A DNA stretch of 64,000 nt from Plutella xylostella (Eukaryota; Arthropoda; Insecta; Lepidoptera; Plutellidae). The notes below the pieces were generated by a model. That model searched no databases and was not told where the DNA came from. It saw nothing but the letters and a program-made list of their open reading frames with translations. The position numbers were made by a program, and so were the translations under genes. Shown piece after piece: positions 37,362-50,860 of the stretch (the stretch's first letter is position 1; each line of letters opens with the position of its first letter). Location of the stretch: contig NC_063986.1 in assembly GCF_932276165.1 (NCBI RefSeq), positions 1,500,501-1,564,500 on the forward strand, given 5' to 3'.

Positions 37362-38291
37362 CTGAAAAGAGATAAGGAACTTTAGTTGTAAATCGGTATT
37401 TAACTTAGATCATAATACTATTTACAAAAAAAAATTCTTAGCCCGAACCTAATACTGGTATGCGGTAAGCCTTATTAAAGCTCTGTCTAATGTTTGGAAA
37501 ATTATAAATAAAATATATCGTAAAACTCTGTTAGGGTTACTAAACACCCAATTAAAAGAGCGTTTACATAATATTCCATAAATACTTTTAACTGGAAAGT
37601 TCACACTGTATAATGAAGAGAAATCGATGAATTTATTAGACGATGATGTTATGTAACTTTTATTATTTTAATAATTCTATATTTCGATATTCATAATCAA
37701 TAAACATACAATCCTGTTCCATACAAATTTAAACTGATGCATAAAGGTAAGCATCCACCTTTCAGCAGTGCTCACAACGGACGCATTGTTTGTCACACAA
37801 GCGCGTCCACTTCTCCAGCATTACCGACACCCATTCTCAATACATTTATGACAATCCGTTTGGTCCGATACCGATAGGTCGACGATTACCTTAAAGCCTC
37901 TATAGACTCTATTCTAGGGATCTTAATTTTATAACAATGAGCGAACTATTAAAGTTTCCACAGCGTCATCTCATTTCGTTAACGGACCATTATTCGATGA
38001 AAGACATCAAAACCGCGATCACGATTTCGAATAATCGACAATCGGTATTACCGCTTGTTTACTTTACTCTGTTCCCAGTGGAGGCTTTAGAAAGTGATCA
38101 TCTGAGACCGAAATGATAAACGAATGATTTATACATTGGACGTAAGGTCAAATGGTAGGCAGGTAACAGGTACTGTAGATTTTTAAAGATACGGCACGGC
38201 AGACATATGCCGACTCTTATGATCCACTCAAAAAGTAAATTTAGTACGTACCTACCTAAGTATGTTTTTTATAGCTATTGCTTGTTTAACA

Positions 38292-38475
38292 GGGCCTCTA
38301 GTACGGGTTTTGCAAATTAGGAAAACGAAAAAAGTTCAGGTTATCTTCTGTCATCTGTATATATTATTTGTGAAAAGTTTCATAATAGTTTCCACTAGAG
38401 GCGCTACTTTGTATGCGAGAAAATGTTAATTTTTATGGTTTTCGACAAACTACCAAACCCGTACTAGACGTACCC
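38292..38475. mobile_element. Foldback repeat, CTAGTACGGGTTT arms, copy 1
   Basis: The left arm GGGCCTCTAGTACGGGTTTT and the right arm CAAACCCGTACTAGACGTAC are inverted, and inner AAACGAAAAAAGTT is also paired. Related to the longer element at 40466. No coding content. Confidence 0.55.
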
Positions 38476-39641
38476 AGAACATACTGAATACTGAATGATA
38501 CATCAAAGACTGATTAAACTTATTTCATTGTCGGCCTCCATGTTCCCCAAAATAACGTAATATTTTCGGCTGTAACATTCCTCTAATGACTGGTAATCGC
38601 GACCAGTAATCTCTAATAATTAATAAATAATGGTAGCATCATCTTTTTGTTTTACAAAGAGGGCACGGAGTGTAAGCTCGTGTGTTTTTGGCTGATAATA
38701 TCTGGCTGTAATTATATCCAATTAACATGGTTACTGTTTGGACCAAACAATGACCCCAGACAATAGGTGAAGCCTCCCCGAGCGCGCGCGAACAATAGTG
38801 AATCATGTTACAAAGCAGAAAAGGAGAAATCATACTATAATTATCGTACACCAAAGTTATTAAATATAGTTTCTAACATTCAATTAGGAACTAAATTTGT
38901 CTGGTGATATATTTATGTACCTACTTTTATAATGGTTGTATAAATAATTGATAAGTCGTCCGTTTAAAAACAATTTGATATTATTTAAATATCACATAAC
39001 ACGTGCATTTACTTCTAAGCATGGGAAAGAGCATAGGAACAGAGTTTATACATAATTTTGTTTATTATGACTACTACATATACACCTAATTGGATTAAGT
39101 ACAAAATAAACATACGAAAATTTGCTTCCCTTAACTTCACTGTGCTACATGCGTCGAAAGTATCTCCTATGTGAAACGGAGTTTGAAAGAAAATGACTAC
39201 ATAACTAAGTAACACCCGCTAGGCTTCAAATTACAACGGAGCTTTTGTTATTTTGTATAGAATACTTGGTTTACTAACTTAATCCTCCGTTAAACTTAAG
39301 TCTTATAGGTACTCGTACATAGATAGAATATTCTTGATTTATACACAAACAAGAACAGAAGTTACAAAACTTGCTAATATACTAAAACATAATTATATAT
39401 TTGAGCTTTTTAATAAGAAAATATAATATATATATATACCTACGTTTAAAATATTAATAAGTAACGTTTGAAATATGAATAATTTCTACACGTCTACGCC
39501 TTTTCTGGAGTCTTCTGATTTTGATTTGGGTCTGTTTTTGATAGTCTGAGTAGTGAGTGTGACCCAGTGTGACCCACTGATGACAACGTGTCATGTTGGC
39601 GCGTGAATAGTCGAAGTGAATAGAGCTATGTGCGAGACAGA

Positions 39642-39769
39642 GGGGTTACTCTATACTGACGAAAAACGGACCAACGAGAGCTGTCGTGCAATCTGCACGT
39701 TTAATATTTACTACGAGATAGAGTCATGGCTCTGTATGAACTTCGTTTTTCGTCATATAGAGTGACCCC
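39642..39769. mobile_element. GGGGTTACTC MITE, best preserved copy
   Basis: 128 bases. The TIRs are about 27 bases at each end (GGGGTTACTCTATACTGACG at the left, CGTCATATAGAGTGACCCC at the right). No clear target duplication, so the superfamily is unassigned. Confidence 0.8.
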
Positions 39770-40465
39770 ACCGAGCCGATATAATTCCATCGTGCATTTA
39801 GCTTCAGAGCTTCCTACTAATAAATTACGCAGCTTCTGAACACTCAAACTCACATTACCCGTCACCAATACAATAAGTGTCAATTTTAAAGTATCGTAAG
39901 TCTCTACAACTGGTAGAAGATGGCGGAAATTTACATCAGTTTGACTAATAATTGTAAGGGAATTGGCCATCCATCTTGTTTATATTCCCGCCTTTTCATT
40001 CTCATAATAGAATTGACCTATTAAATATTGAACGCGTACAATACTACCCCACAAAATTACATTACATTACATTATATACATACATATACATTATATATGT
40101 CGACAAAAATGTATAAATACTTTTATCTAAAACGTCATAATTCATTAAAAAACCGGTCTACTCCTCGAATGAATAAAATCCTTCCAACTCGCAAACCGTG
40201 TCAGTCAGTTGAGAAAACGAAACGTCATCTCTGTTTAAATAGAGCCGAGAGGCCAAGTCGTATAATTTGTATCGAGCTGCCTGTCCATAGGTATCAGTGG
40301 CCACCTTTCATTTAACTGTTTACTTAAAGTGTAGGATGATGAATGTATTTACCTACGCGGAGTGAAGTTGCCAATCACTGAGGCATTAATGCCTATGGGT
40401 GGTAAGTGTACCTACCTGGTAAGTGTCTTGCCTAAGTGGAGTAAGCTATCGGTGGCTACAGCATT

Positions 40466-40703
40466 TATACTATTATTTGTTTCCTATCCGTTACTTATAC
40501 TGTACAGGTTTTATGTCGAAAACTATAAAAGTTTACGTTTCTCGCAGACAAAGGGGTGCCTTTATTGAAAAGTATTATTCAAATTTTGACAGTGTATGCA
40601 GATGACAGAAGAAAAGGTAAACTTTTTCTCGTTTTCGTAAATTGCAAAGCCCGTACTACACTTTTAGTATAAGTAACGGATAGAAAACAAATAATACTAG
40701 TGA
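40466..40703. mobile_element. Foldback repeat, copy 2 with longer arms
   Basis: Arms at 40469-40503 and 40665-40700 (core CTATCCGTTACTTATAC) are inverted. The inner right part (TTTTTCTCGTTTTCGTAAAT then GCAAAGCCCGTACTACAC) is the complement of the 38292 element. Confidence 0.55.
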
Positions 40704-41689
40704 GGTAGTTACGCACGTGATTTATCTAGCTATTAGTTTCTTTTTAAACCCACAGCTAGCTATCAGTCGCGGCCATCGCATTAGAGCATCGGCGTCCATT
40801 TTCTGAGTAAATTTCGCATCTTCGGACATAATTGGACAGACATTCCGTTATTCCGCGCCTAGAGATATGAGATCCTACTTATACTTGGAGATATTATCAA
40901 AACATTGAAGAAACTTTAATGGGTTGGTCTTATAGAATCAAACGAAAGTTTACGAAACGTGATATAAATATTAGTAAATAGGTAAAATAAGTAACAACTT
41001 TTCAGTAGGACATTGGAACAGTGGCCCAGTTCTGGGCATGTATTATTTAGCGACTTTGTTCGTTTGTCGTCGACACGATAAGAAGAAGTAGGACATTCAC
41101 GAAAAAGAAACATTTTCCCATTTCAAGTCTCGTGATTAACAATGTTTCTGCAGAGTTTATTGTTTTTCGCGAATATCCAATAATTTTTAAACAAAGACCG
41201 TCCCGGGCAAGCTGCAACTGGAAATTACGAGTAATTTCCACTTTATACAATCCCGGACAAGCAGCAAAATATAGAGTATGGTTTTTTTTGTTTCCACAGA
41301 AAACACCTGACTATCGCTCCTAGTTTTGTCTCAAAAAACGTTTATTTAATTCACTTTTGGGTAATGGTACTTCCATATCTATAATTTCGGAAACATAATT
41401 AGACCCCGAAATTCCTGATCTTAATAGCAAGCTCACGAACAGTACCGCAGATGTAGATAAAAGCGCCTAATGAAATACCATTAAGAACAATATCAATAAC
41501 ATTTCGAGAGTTAATCATACCGCCACGGGCGAAGCAACTCCGTATTCTACTGTTTGTACTGAATCTCATCATCAAAAATATTCCGCTAATTAGTTGGATG
41601 AAGAAATTATTAACGTGCTTCTTTTTTGTATCCTATCCTGTATAATTATGTATAAATATTATGAGTGAATTACAAATAAAATGTAATAA

Positions 41690-41895
41690 AATTAGGTCGC
41701 CCTTCCAAGTGGCGACTAATGTTGAGCTGCTGACAACAACATTTTCCAAAAGAAAAATTTAATTTCTTTGAAGTTCTTGTTTTAACTTAAATAGTAAACT
41801 GTTACTTAGTCATTATTAGTTGTAATGTAGAATAAGTTATGTAGTTAAGGTCATTTTTATTTTGGCAATAAAGCATGTTTTACTTTACTTTACTT
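41690..41895 (+). mobile_element. Probable retroelement 3' end
   Basis: AT-rich sequence ending TTGGCAATAAAGCATG then a TTTAC repeat run, the layout of a LINE 3' end with polyadenylation signal and short tandem tail. No coding remnant. Confidence 0.4.
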
Positions 41896-42238
41896 TAAGT
41901 CAAAACACTAGGTTGTATTGTTTTTCTCAGTATTTCTAATGTTTCATGGGATGTTCGGTGATATATCAATCAGGCTTTGGCTTTTATAAACTTACATTTT
42001 ATTTGTGTTTCGTATTATGACCACGATAGCTCGCAAATCGATGATCTGATCGAATGAGGTTTTTATTATGGTAAACTTAGAATTTATTCAGCCAAACTTC
42101 ACAAAAATACATCGGATTAAGTTAGGTCAACTGTACGCTTCTCAACAGTTACTGCGTTGTCTGCTTGGCGTGTTAGCTATAGTTAAAAGCAATACGCCTT
42201 TATCCAAAAAAACCTCCGTAGGTAAGATGATACCAAGA

Positions 42239-42368
42239 GGGTTACTTTATAGGTACGAAAATCAAACTAACGAGAGCGGACGAGCAATCGGCACTTTTAA
42301 TACAACGAGATAGAGTCGTGGATCGTGCAGCAACGCTCCAATACTATGTTTTTCGTCATAGAGTGACC
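42239..42368. mobile_element. GGGGTTACTC MITE
   Basis: Ends GGGTTACTTTATAGGTACG and CGTCATAGAGTGACC; ACGAGATAGAGTCGTGGATC inside. More decayed than the 39642 copy. Confidence 0.72.
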
Positions 42369-44144
42369 ACTCTGGTCACCAAAACCATCGACCCGGCAGC
42401 TACGACATAAGTAGCAAAAACAGTTCACAGATTACCACGCTACTCTATAATTATGATATCCAACGTGCTTCGCGTATAATTACATTAGTATTGGTTTGGA
42501 ACAGGTGCGCTGCCCGCCCTGAGGGCACCATGTGGGAACTACTGCTTCTAATGCTCATGATCTGGTGATGGGTTTTTTTCTTTCTAAAAATAGATCTATG
42601 TGCAAACTGTTGGCTTAGATTAATAGTATACGAATAATGTGCTGTGTCACATACAAAAACAAAGCAAAAAAGTGCTCGCAGTTTACTGTCAAACCGTTTT
42701 AAGTTCTACATAATGACAACCATTGTGCCAATGAATAAAGTCACAATTATGAGCTCAATAGTAGAAGTGGAATGTTTCTTTAGCACTGACAATCCATCTT
42801 GTTCGTTTATTGTTAATCTAAGGTTATTGGCTACGGAACGCATTAGTTCGATGTGTACAAGATGTGAATCAATACAAATGATACTTACGTGGCAAGGATA
42901 GTTCTGAGGACGGTGTGGAATATATTGTCTTTCATGTTTTAAGAAGAACAATTGTGTATTTTGTGGTAAAAAGATTACGAAAGTGGATACCGCCATCTAA
43001 TAGTTGTTTTCTTATTATTTGTCATTGCAACAAATTGACATTTCTTTCCTCTCATCCCAACGCCAGCTCAGTAAGATCTTTCCCTAACGACTAGAACCAA
43101 GTAGAGTACCCTTGCATTAAGTATCTAACAGTACTGGTTACGTGTACGACTAAACACCCAAGGGCATTCTTAATAGAAGTCATACGGCTATCATTACAGA
43201 TGTCTGATTTAATATCAAATCATTTACGGTTGACTCTATAGGTAATTTAATTTAATGACAGATTCATTACAGTAATTCATTCGGTTAGTTTTTCATTCAT
43301 GAATCATACATGCGATAGAAACGTTAAGCTTGATTTCGTTTAGTGGCACGTGATATAAGATTGTTAATGAAAATTATTTGGATCAAATAAGTAGATAACT
43401 ACATAGAATTCTGCGTCAGTTAGAGATCCCAGCCCGTTGTAAGTAAACTGATAAGACTTAGGTTATATTAATACCACAATTTACTGGGTAACTTTTAATT
43501 TACAAAATTTATTCTTTTATGTCATTAGGTATTATATTTTATGTCATACGGAGCCAGGGTTTTTTTTAAACTAATATTTTTATTTTGAATTTATTTCGTA
43601 GATACCTTATTACTACTACGATGTACGAGTAGTAACTCGTACTTGTAACATCACTCAATCCCCGCCAAAAAGCCTAAGGTTCTTACTGTCACTAACGCCA
43701 AACGTTTAACACATTTGCGATTGACATTTAAACAGTAAAATATGATGTATGGTGTGTCTGAACTATTGTTTTTATTATCTCCACGAGAAATCTTCAACAT
43801 TTAACATGAGCGTCTTTGTTTCGAGGTGATAGAGTCAGAAATTGAATGGCTAGCTGCCACAGGTCTATGATTTGTAATGCATGTTAGTTACAAGAAGCTA
43901 CTACCGCGTTCAAGCTATTATTTCGGAAATTTGTATAAGGCTTGTTGGAAGAAAACCATTGGTGCATGCCTGCCCTTTAGCCTTTTAAAGGAAAATACTT
44001 GGTTTCCACGGTTGATTTAACTTAATATACCCACAAAAAACAAAAGAGGAGTATTTTAAGTTTGACGAATCAAAATATGTTCTGGAGTTGTGATTAAAAT
44101 TTGTATTTTTTGAAATATCCAAAAAAATATCGTAACCTCCAAAA

Positions 44145-44222
44145 TCTAGTGAGGACTTGATCCCGGTATCTTCGGCACAAGCAGTGTTGCTAACCGCTAC
44201 ACTATCCATCTTCATAAACAGC
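44145..44222 (-). mobile_element. SINE head, decayed
   Basis: Minus strand: ATGGATAGTGTAGCGGTTAG (A-box-like) and CCGGGATCAAGTCCTC (degenerate B box). No clear body or tail. Confidence 0.5.
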
Positions 44223-44519
44223 AGACTCTAATGGGGCCGTCTCTGAATTAATGCGTCAGTACGGAGCGCCTCCGCCGTTATATTTTTAATTCTGAGTCTC
44301 GCATCGCTTCGCTTTGTGCGGAGAACTGTATTAGATTCTTTATAATTATAGTTAGTGATACATGCTGTTTACCTTTTTAATAAATTACCACCAGGTAGAT
44401 GAAGTAGCAACGAAAGTTTAATTTAGTGCTTTTTAAGACCAGACTTCACCAGAAGTAATAAAGGCAATGAGTAAATCACATGGTAAAATAACTTCCATGG
44501 TAAATCATAATGACTTAAA

Positions 44520-44545
44520 CATCCATTCTATTCTATTCTATTCTC
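44520..44545. repeat. (TTCTA)n microsatellite
   Basis: Five tandem copies of a TTCTA-type unit. Confidence 0.8.
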
Positions 44546-46212
44546 TGTGGAAGTCATATTATTATTATGACTATTGACAAGTAATTGTAAAATTCTACGT
44601 CAAATAAACCATATTTCATTTCATAATTTATAGGATCTAGACCATAAAACAGTAACTGTTGAATAAACTGACTAAAATAGTAGATACTACGTAGCATTGA
44701 GTCTGAAACCTTATTATTACAGTCTTAATAAAAACAATGAGAGGTATGGAATTATAATTTCTAATATATACTCGGGTGCTTATTTATATGCTGTAGAAAA
44801 CGAAACACTATACTGTAATTGTTACTGTACTGAATATTTTTTATGGATTTTCTTCGGTGTTTTGTTGAAGATAATAATAGTCTTACTTTTTTTTGACTTG
44901 CAATATACCTGTAAGTATAACCATGTATAGTATTAACAATATTATGTGTATTAGTATTTATTAGTCTCACTGATTGATATGAAATGAATACTTCAATTTG
45001 ATCGTGACATTACCCCATTTACACATTTTAGTAGCACTCCTACAACATGAATGTAAAATAAAAGCCACTAATGTCTGTTTTTTAATCTCAGATACTAAAT
45101 TGTCAGATTCTGAACGGTTCATCAACAGTCGATTGTCCCGCCCATACAACGATACCGCAATTAATTAAATGAGATAAAAAAACAGACTTTACATAATAAT
45201 GCAATAGTACCTACATCACATAAAATCTTTTGGTGCATTATTATGATTCATGAAACTATACCTATACTATAGCCACAATCTTTTCTCATCTGAATTATTG
45301 CAAAGATTACCTACTCACAACTTGCTGAGCCATCAAATGCTGAACACACTTAAACTGTTCATTCTGTTCAAATAACCAACGTGAAAAACTATATGATTTT
45401 GAAATGAGCTGAACACATTTTGATGAAAAATTATTGTTGCCCTGTTTAAAGACTATGAAACAAAATAAAATTAACTAATTAATTAGCGTAACAATTCGAA
45501 GCTACGTGTGCCACACACAGACAAACATTCACGTTAAGTTTATAACACCTTAAAGAGTCATGTGACTTAATAAGTCATGTGACCTATATTACCTATGTGA
45601 CGATGCACAAAATGTACCATGTTGCATGTTATTTGGGACATATAGGACCAGAACTTTACAGATATTTTGGTCCATCACATCGCGGACAAACTTCTTATCA
45701 ATAACTCCAGTTGAAACACACATATACCTCCTTGTAAGCAACCCAATTTCTCTGAACAGCACTCCAGTGGCATGATTCATTCATAATTAATATATTAATG
45801 TATACGAGAACATAGCTAGTTGGCTTTCTCCGGCGTTGCTCATAGTTAATGCTCGGATGCGTTCGCGTGGCGGCACTCAGATTATCACTATGCAAGATTA
45901 TCGTATATGGTTGAGGGAAGTTCTGACGCTGTGGCTTTGTAACTAGACTTCATAAATTGTTATCGTCACTTAGTCTTTGACTTGGTTATTGCCTGCTGCA
46001 TGGCTGGGCTTGTACTAATGATCTTATGATGTTAAAGTTTTATATATTTATGTTGGTATTTATGTATTTATATAAATGACACCAAGTTATTGGGCATGTC
46101 TAGTCTAGCTGATGATAGATTATTAACACTAGACTGCTACTTTATTCAGAACCTACACACAAAACACGATTACGTTACGTGAACAGTATTCATTTATAAT
46201 AATAATAATATA

Positions 46213-46386
46213 TTGGGACATCTCACACGGGCATCCGACCCCAAGCTAGGCAGAACCTGTGTTATGAGTATCGGACAGCTGATATATCTACACAAATACA
46301 TAGATAGATATAAATATCTTAAATATAAATATCAACACCCAAGACCCGAGTACAAATATCTGTCTTTAAACAAATATCTGCCCCAA
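46213..46386 (-). mobile_element. SINE body, tRNA head missing
   Basis: Minus-strand match to the body of the 35362 SINE (CTGTCTTTAAACAAATATCT, AGCTAGGCAGAACCTGTGTT) ending at CTGCCCCA, where the head should begin. Confidence 0.8.
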
Positions 46387-47379
46387 TAATATATATTATA
46401 TAGAGTTTAATATGTAGCAACTATGAACAAGCTTATTACCTTAACTGAAATAAAGGATTTGTACAAAAAGCTCATAAATTGTTACAGTCCTCTAGTCACT
46501 TACGAAATGAATAACGTGGTCCCCCTAATAAGTGCATACGGGGGATCTCTCTAGCTTAAGAAACCCAAAGTTTCAAAGTGCCATTGCGACTAAACACGAC
46601 GATGTCTCGTTGGAGTAAATTTAATGTGCTGATTACAGGACAGCTCTCGTTCTTTCGTTTTGTGTAAATCTAGATTATCTAGAGTAGCCCTCCTGTACAA
46701 ATGAAACTGATTCGTTCAGGTGGTGTTAATTGGATGGCGTCGCAGCAAACAAGGTTTGTAATTATTTAGAACTGTAGTATCTCACACGACTTCGCCTAGA
46801 GATTGCAGATACCCCGATGGGGTCTGCTCGGAAATTAACCTCACTTATCGAAGAGTCAACTAATAGGCAAAGGTATGAACAGTCAGCCAAAGAGATGCGT
46901 ACGTTGTACGCCACCCCATGGAAGAACCAAATAATAGGTATATATTTTTTATACGTAGTTACCTATAAAAATGATCTCTGTAGGTTATTCTAGTCTCTAT
47001 TTTTCATGACAAGTATCACCCGTCAGTGGTTTATAAAATTAACGGTGGCATTTACCTAATATTATATCCTTTTCTGTTACGATTCATTTAATTTGGTGAC
47101 TTCCTTTTGATCCGATAATCAGTGGTCAGATTATTAGAGACACGTTACCGTGGGATCCTTATTTACGCAGAGAGCATAGGAACCTTTAATTCAAATTCTC
47201 ATTCCTATTACCAATACAGTCACAACTATATCTGTATAGAACCACTATTAGCCCGGCTTCATAATTTAATTCCAAGTAATTTATTTTAAAAGAAACACAT
47301 TGGATACAATAATAATTCATTTAGATAAGTACAATTTATGGGTCGTGTGCGGCGGAATGCTAGGCAGTGTCGGTGTGTG

Positions 47380-47525
47380 GGTGCAATAAATTACAGCCAC
47401 ACCATCGCATCACTATTGTTAGTTTTAGCCGGAGCAAGGAGAGGGGAATCGAACCTAGGACCTCCGTGCTGAAACACTGCGGTGTTCAGCCGTGGTGGCG
47501 TAACTGATAAGGACTGACATGTACC
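47380..47525 (-). mobile_element. SINE head, decayed
   Basis: Minus strand: CAGTTACGCCACCACGGCTG and GGTCCTAGGTTCGATTCCCC (B box). The following GCCGGCTAA-like body is not recognised. Confidence 0.5.
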
Positions 47526-48654
47526 CAATTAATTGCATGGATAAATTTATGCTTTTTGCTCTTACTGAAGTAAGATGGAGGAAAAAATCGTGAGGAAAAC
47601 TGCACATCTTAATTCTAAATGTACTCTAAGTGCATTTTACTCATACCAAAACGGTGATACAGCTAGCTAGATCACGTGAGTACAAATGTACTTACTACGA
47701 AAAGCGAGTGACTCATATGCAAGTCACCTCTGTCTAACCCTTCAGGAATTACAGTTGTAAGCATATCATTATAATTATTATACTTTTGCTATGCAGTCGT
47801 AATGCTCGTAATAAAATAGTCTCAGTTTTTAAAGCTTATTTTCCCCACGCCACCGCTTCCGTTTCAATTAATCACTTACCCAAATTATAACAAGAAACAT
47901 GATTCCACTAAGTACGCACCTACCCAATTATCGCTACGCATACAAGTATTTGAAGTTAACAATATTTTCCTTACGGTGTCAGATGTGTACGAAGCGTGAA
48001 AAGATCCATGGACCGTCAACAGATAAGACCACTTACTACTCGCACGGTTAACCCACATTGCTCTTGTAATTGTAGTAGTTATAATTGTGTCATTTTGTTG
48101 TACTGTTAGACGAACAATTGATACTTTAGCCTTTGCTTTGATGGTATCTCTATGGAACATTGGAGTTTAAGTAAACAATTAATTTTGAGATTGTAAAATG
48201 TGTTTGGAAGTTTAAATTTATTGGAAACTGAAATTATCATAGGTTCAATTTCTGCACACTTTGCATCGGGTTGCTTAAGTTGAGTTTTCCTTCTCAGCAT
48301 TATGTTTACCACCTTATCCTTTTTGAGCCCTTACAGATGATAGATACCTTGATGAATATAATTTGTTCCTGTCAAGACTCCATTTGCAAGTCTACTGCCA
48401 TGTCTCGTTGACGAATCGATCTACCCTCGAGCGGAACCAAATTACTGGGTCCTCGACACACTGTCATATAAAAGGGACGTCCAGGGTAAAGTAACGCTGG
48501 ATGTTTAAAACTAAGATCTTTGATAGATCGGTGCTAAAAGGATAGTTTGTGAACAAGACGTGTAATATTAGCTGCCCCAAAGTGATTATTACACTTTCTA
48601 AATTTATTTTAAACGGACTTATACATTAACTGTGGCTCGTTTTTATTGATTATA

Positions 48655-48887
48655 CACTCCCGGGCAATGAAACAGTTCCACTCACAAAATTCCGACACCA
48701 AACGACCCCAATTTTATCCAAGATTCAATTTAAAATTGCAACAAAATATTATCGTTTTTAGTTGGTAATAACCTGATGCTCCGTTAAATTTACTTCAATG
48801 TTGTAGAAGGCTTCATTAAGCTAGCCTTTTCCGTTTAGATGTACTTTGGTGATTCTCTCAGTGGAACCTTTTTATTGCCCGTGGGTG
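48655..48887. mobile_element. Mariner-type MITE, 233 bases, second intact copy
   Basis: TA on both sides. Ends are CACTCCCGGGCAATGAAAC and the complement ATTGCCCGTGGGTG. It is the paralogous empty site that dates the foldback insertion at 28866. Opposite orientation to the 33864 copy. Confidence 0.85.
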
Positions 48888-49056
48888 TATAAATAATATT
48901 ATAACCTACCTACCTATGTATTGTCTTCGGTACTTATCCCAATATACCTACCTAATACATAATTATCTAATTTCACTAATATCTAGTAAGCTTATTTTAT
49001 TTTGCTTTCTATAATAGTAGTGTGAAATTTATAAAAAATCTTACAAATGATTCTAA

Positions 49057-49197
49057 GAGCCTGTTCCACAATGTCTGGTTAGTGGCTACCTGTCGGATAA
49101 AATACATGCTGTCACTCTCTGTCATTATTTTTTAGACAGTGACAGTATGTATTTTATCCGACAGGTAACCACTAACCAGACATTGTGGAACAGGCCC
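49057..49197. mobile_element. Harbinger-type MITE, 141 bases
   Basis: TIRs of about 60 bases begin GRGCCTGTTCCACAATGTCT and nearly meet in the centre. A TAA duplication flanks it (49054-49056 and 49198-49200). The GGGCCTGTT-type terminus plus a TWA duplication is the PIF/Harbinger signature. No coding capacity. The truncated LINE starts about 30 bases to the right. Confidence 0.85.
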
Positions 49198-49227
49198 TAA
49201 AAGTCTTATGATAAATATTATATATAG

Positions 49228-50547
49228 ACTTTATCAAAAATATTCGAGAAGTTACTAAAGAATAGGCTTGTGCAACACCTAATTCAAAATAATGTGCTTA
49301 GTAGTAGACAATTTGGGTACCAGAAGGGCATTGGAACAACTGATGCAATTGACTCATTAGTGGATGACGTCGTTAAAAATCTTAACGATCGTAAAAAAGT
49401 AGTAGGTCTTTTCCTCGATTTAAGTGCAGCCTTTGACATGGTTGATCATTCTATCCTGCTAGAAAAGTTAGAGTACTATGGGGTCAGAGGTCGATCTCTC
49501 GCACTATTTCAAAGCTACCTACAAAATAGGACACAATTCGTCGAAATAAAATATGTTGAAAATGGTGTTGAACGAGTAGCAAAATCCGATGCGGTTAAGA
49601 TCAGCAGAGGCGTTCCACAAGGATCAATATTAGGACCCATCTTCTTTATAACTTTCACGAATGACCTTATCAATTTCATAACAAACAAAGTCCCTGATAT
49701 GAAACTGGTAGTCTTTGCTGACGACACAAACGCAATTTTACATTCCGATGAGATGGATGCATTGAGCCAATCAGTTAACCAAGCTCTGTCAGCGTTTAAC
49801 ATGTGGTTTAGTGCAAATAAGCTAGTCCTTAATCCAAATAAGACGAGTGCGATACTGTTTAGAAATACTGTAAGAAATAATGATAAACTTGATATTGAGC
49901 TGAACGGAGATAAAATTGAACTTGTTGACGAAGTGAAGTTTCTCGGTATCCATATAGACTCACTTCTAAACTGGAAGCATGAACTTCAAGCAATAGAGGG
50001 TTCCATAAGCTCAGCTTGTTATGCCCTCAGAAGTTTGAGGGATGAGCTGAGTCTAAATCATCTTAAGATGGTATATTACGCGCTGGTGGAATCCCGGTTA
50101 AGATATAGCATCATGTTTTGGGGCCACAGTTACGATTATAACACCAAGAAAGCTTTTACTTGCCAAAAACGAGCAATTCGTACAATGGTTAGGATTCCAC
50201 CATGGGAGTCGTGTCGGGAACATTTCGTTCGGTTAGGCATACTGACAGTTCCATGTCTGTATATTTTTGTCTTGCTTACCAAGCTAGCAAAGAACCTACC
50301 GAGATTTGAATCTCCCGAAAATAAAACTGCGCGTAATAAAACTAGGAGGAAAGACATACGCATAGATACTGTGCACCCAACTCTGCAAGTCGCAAAACAC
50401 AGTGCGAGATACCAGGCAATCACTTTATATAATAAACTTCCTTCACACCTAAAACAAATTGATAAAATAGCTTCATTCAAAAATACATTACAAAAACATC
50501 TATTGGAAAAGTGCTTCTACACAATAGACGAATTTTTAAATGACTAA
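49228..50547 (+). mobile_element. 5'-truncated LINE with intact reverse-transcriptase reading frame
   Basis: An uninterrupted frame runs from about 49228 (just after an in-frame TAG) to the stop at 50547. It begins inside a reverse transcriptase at TLSKIFEKLLKNRL, so the listed GTG start at 49270 is not a true start. Counting from 49270, the fingers-palm motif FLDLSAAFDMVDHS has catalytic D50. GVPQGSILGP starts at residue 114, and the catalytic FADDT has D151-D152. KFLGIHID, SRLRYSIMFWG and the C-terminal ALYNKLPSHLK-like segment follow (here TLYNKLPSHLKQI). This is a non-LTR retrotransposon of the Jockey/CR1/L2 group; the clade is not resolved here. The endonuclease and ORF1 are absent, so this copy is dead on arrival but little decayed. 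It sits directly to the right of a 141-base MITE. Confidence 0.9.
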
Positions 50548-50860
50548 TATTTTTATTTTATTTTTATTTGTAGTTATTGTATTATTATTTGACATGATTA
50601 TTTATTTTTTTTTTTTAAATCGACATTTTAATTTTTAGATAATGTTTAAAATTAAATTTATTTTATTACAATTTGAATTAATTAATTTACTTATCTTCTA
50701 TTGTTTTATTATTATTATTATTATTTTTACTATTGTTAATTATTAATATCTCATGTGTAAATTACCCTTGAAAATTGTATTTTTTAGAATTAAGTTAGAA
50801 TTAAGTCCCCATTGTAATTTCAAATATGACAGCATGTTGTGAATGAATAAATAAATGATA
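50548..50860 (+). mobile_element. 3' untranslated region and tail of the 49228 LINE
   Basis: A very AT-rich stretch follows the stop codon and closes with GAATGAATAAATAAATG, a typical LINE polyadenylation-signal tail. The exact end and target duplication are uncertain; ATGATAA occurs at both 49209 and just after the tail and may be the duplication. Confidence 0.6.

Larger units (their letters stand above)
37362..41689. other. ZP intron, no gene seen
   Basis: Holds the 38292 and 40466 foldbacks and the 39642 MITE. The other frames are short. Confidence 0.45.
42369..48654. other. ZP intron, no gene seen
   Basis: SINE pieces at 44145, 46213 and 47380. A 60-codon minus frame at 45589-45780 has no recognised homology. 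Confidence 0.45.

Noticed and set aside
45589..45780. 63-codon minus frame with a possible donor
   Set aside because: Looks mildly protein-like but no homology and no acceptor or partner exon found.
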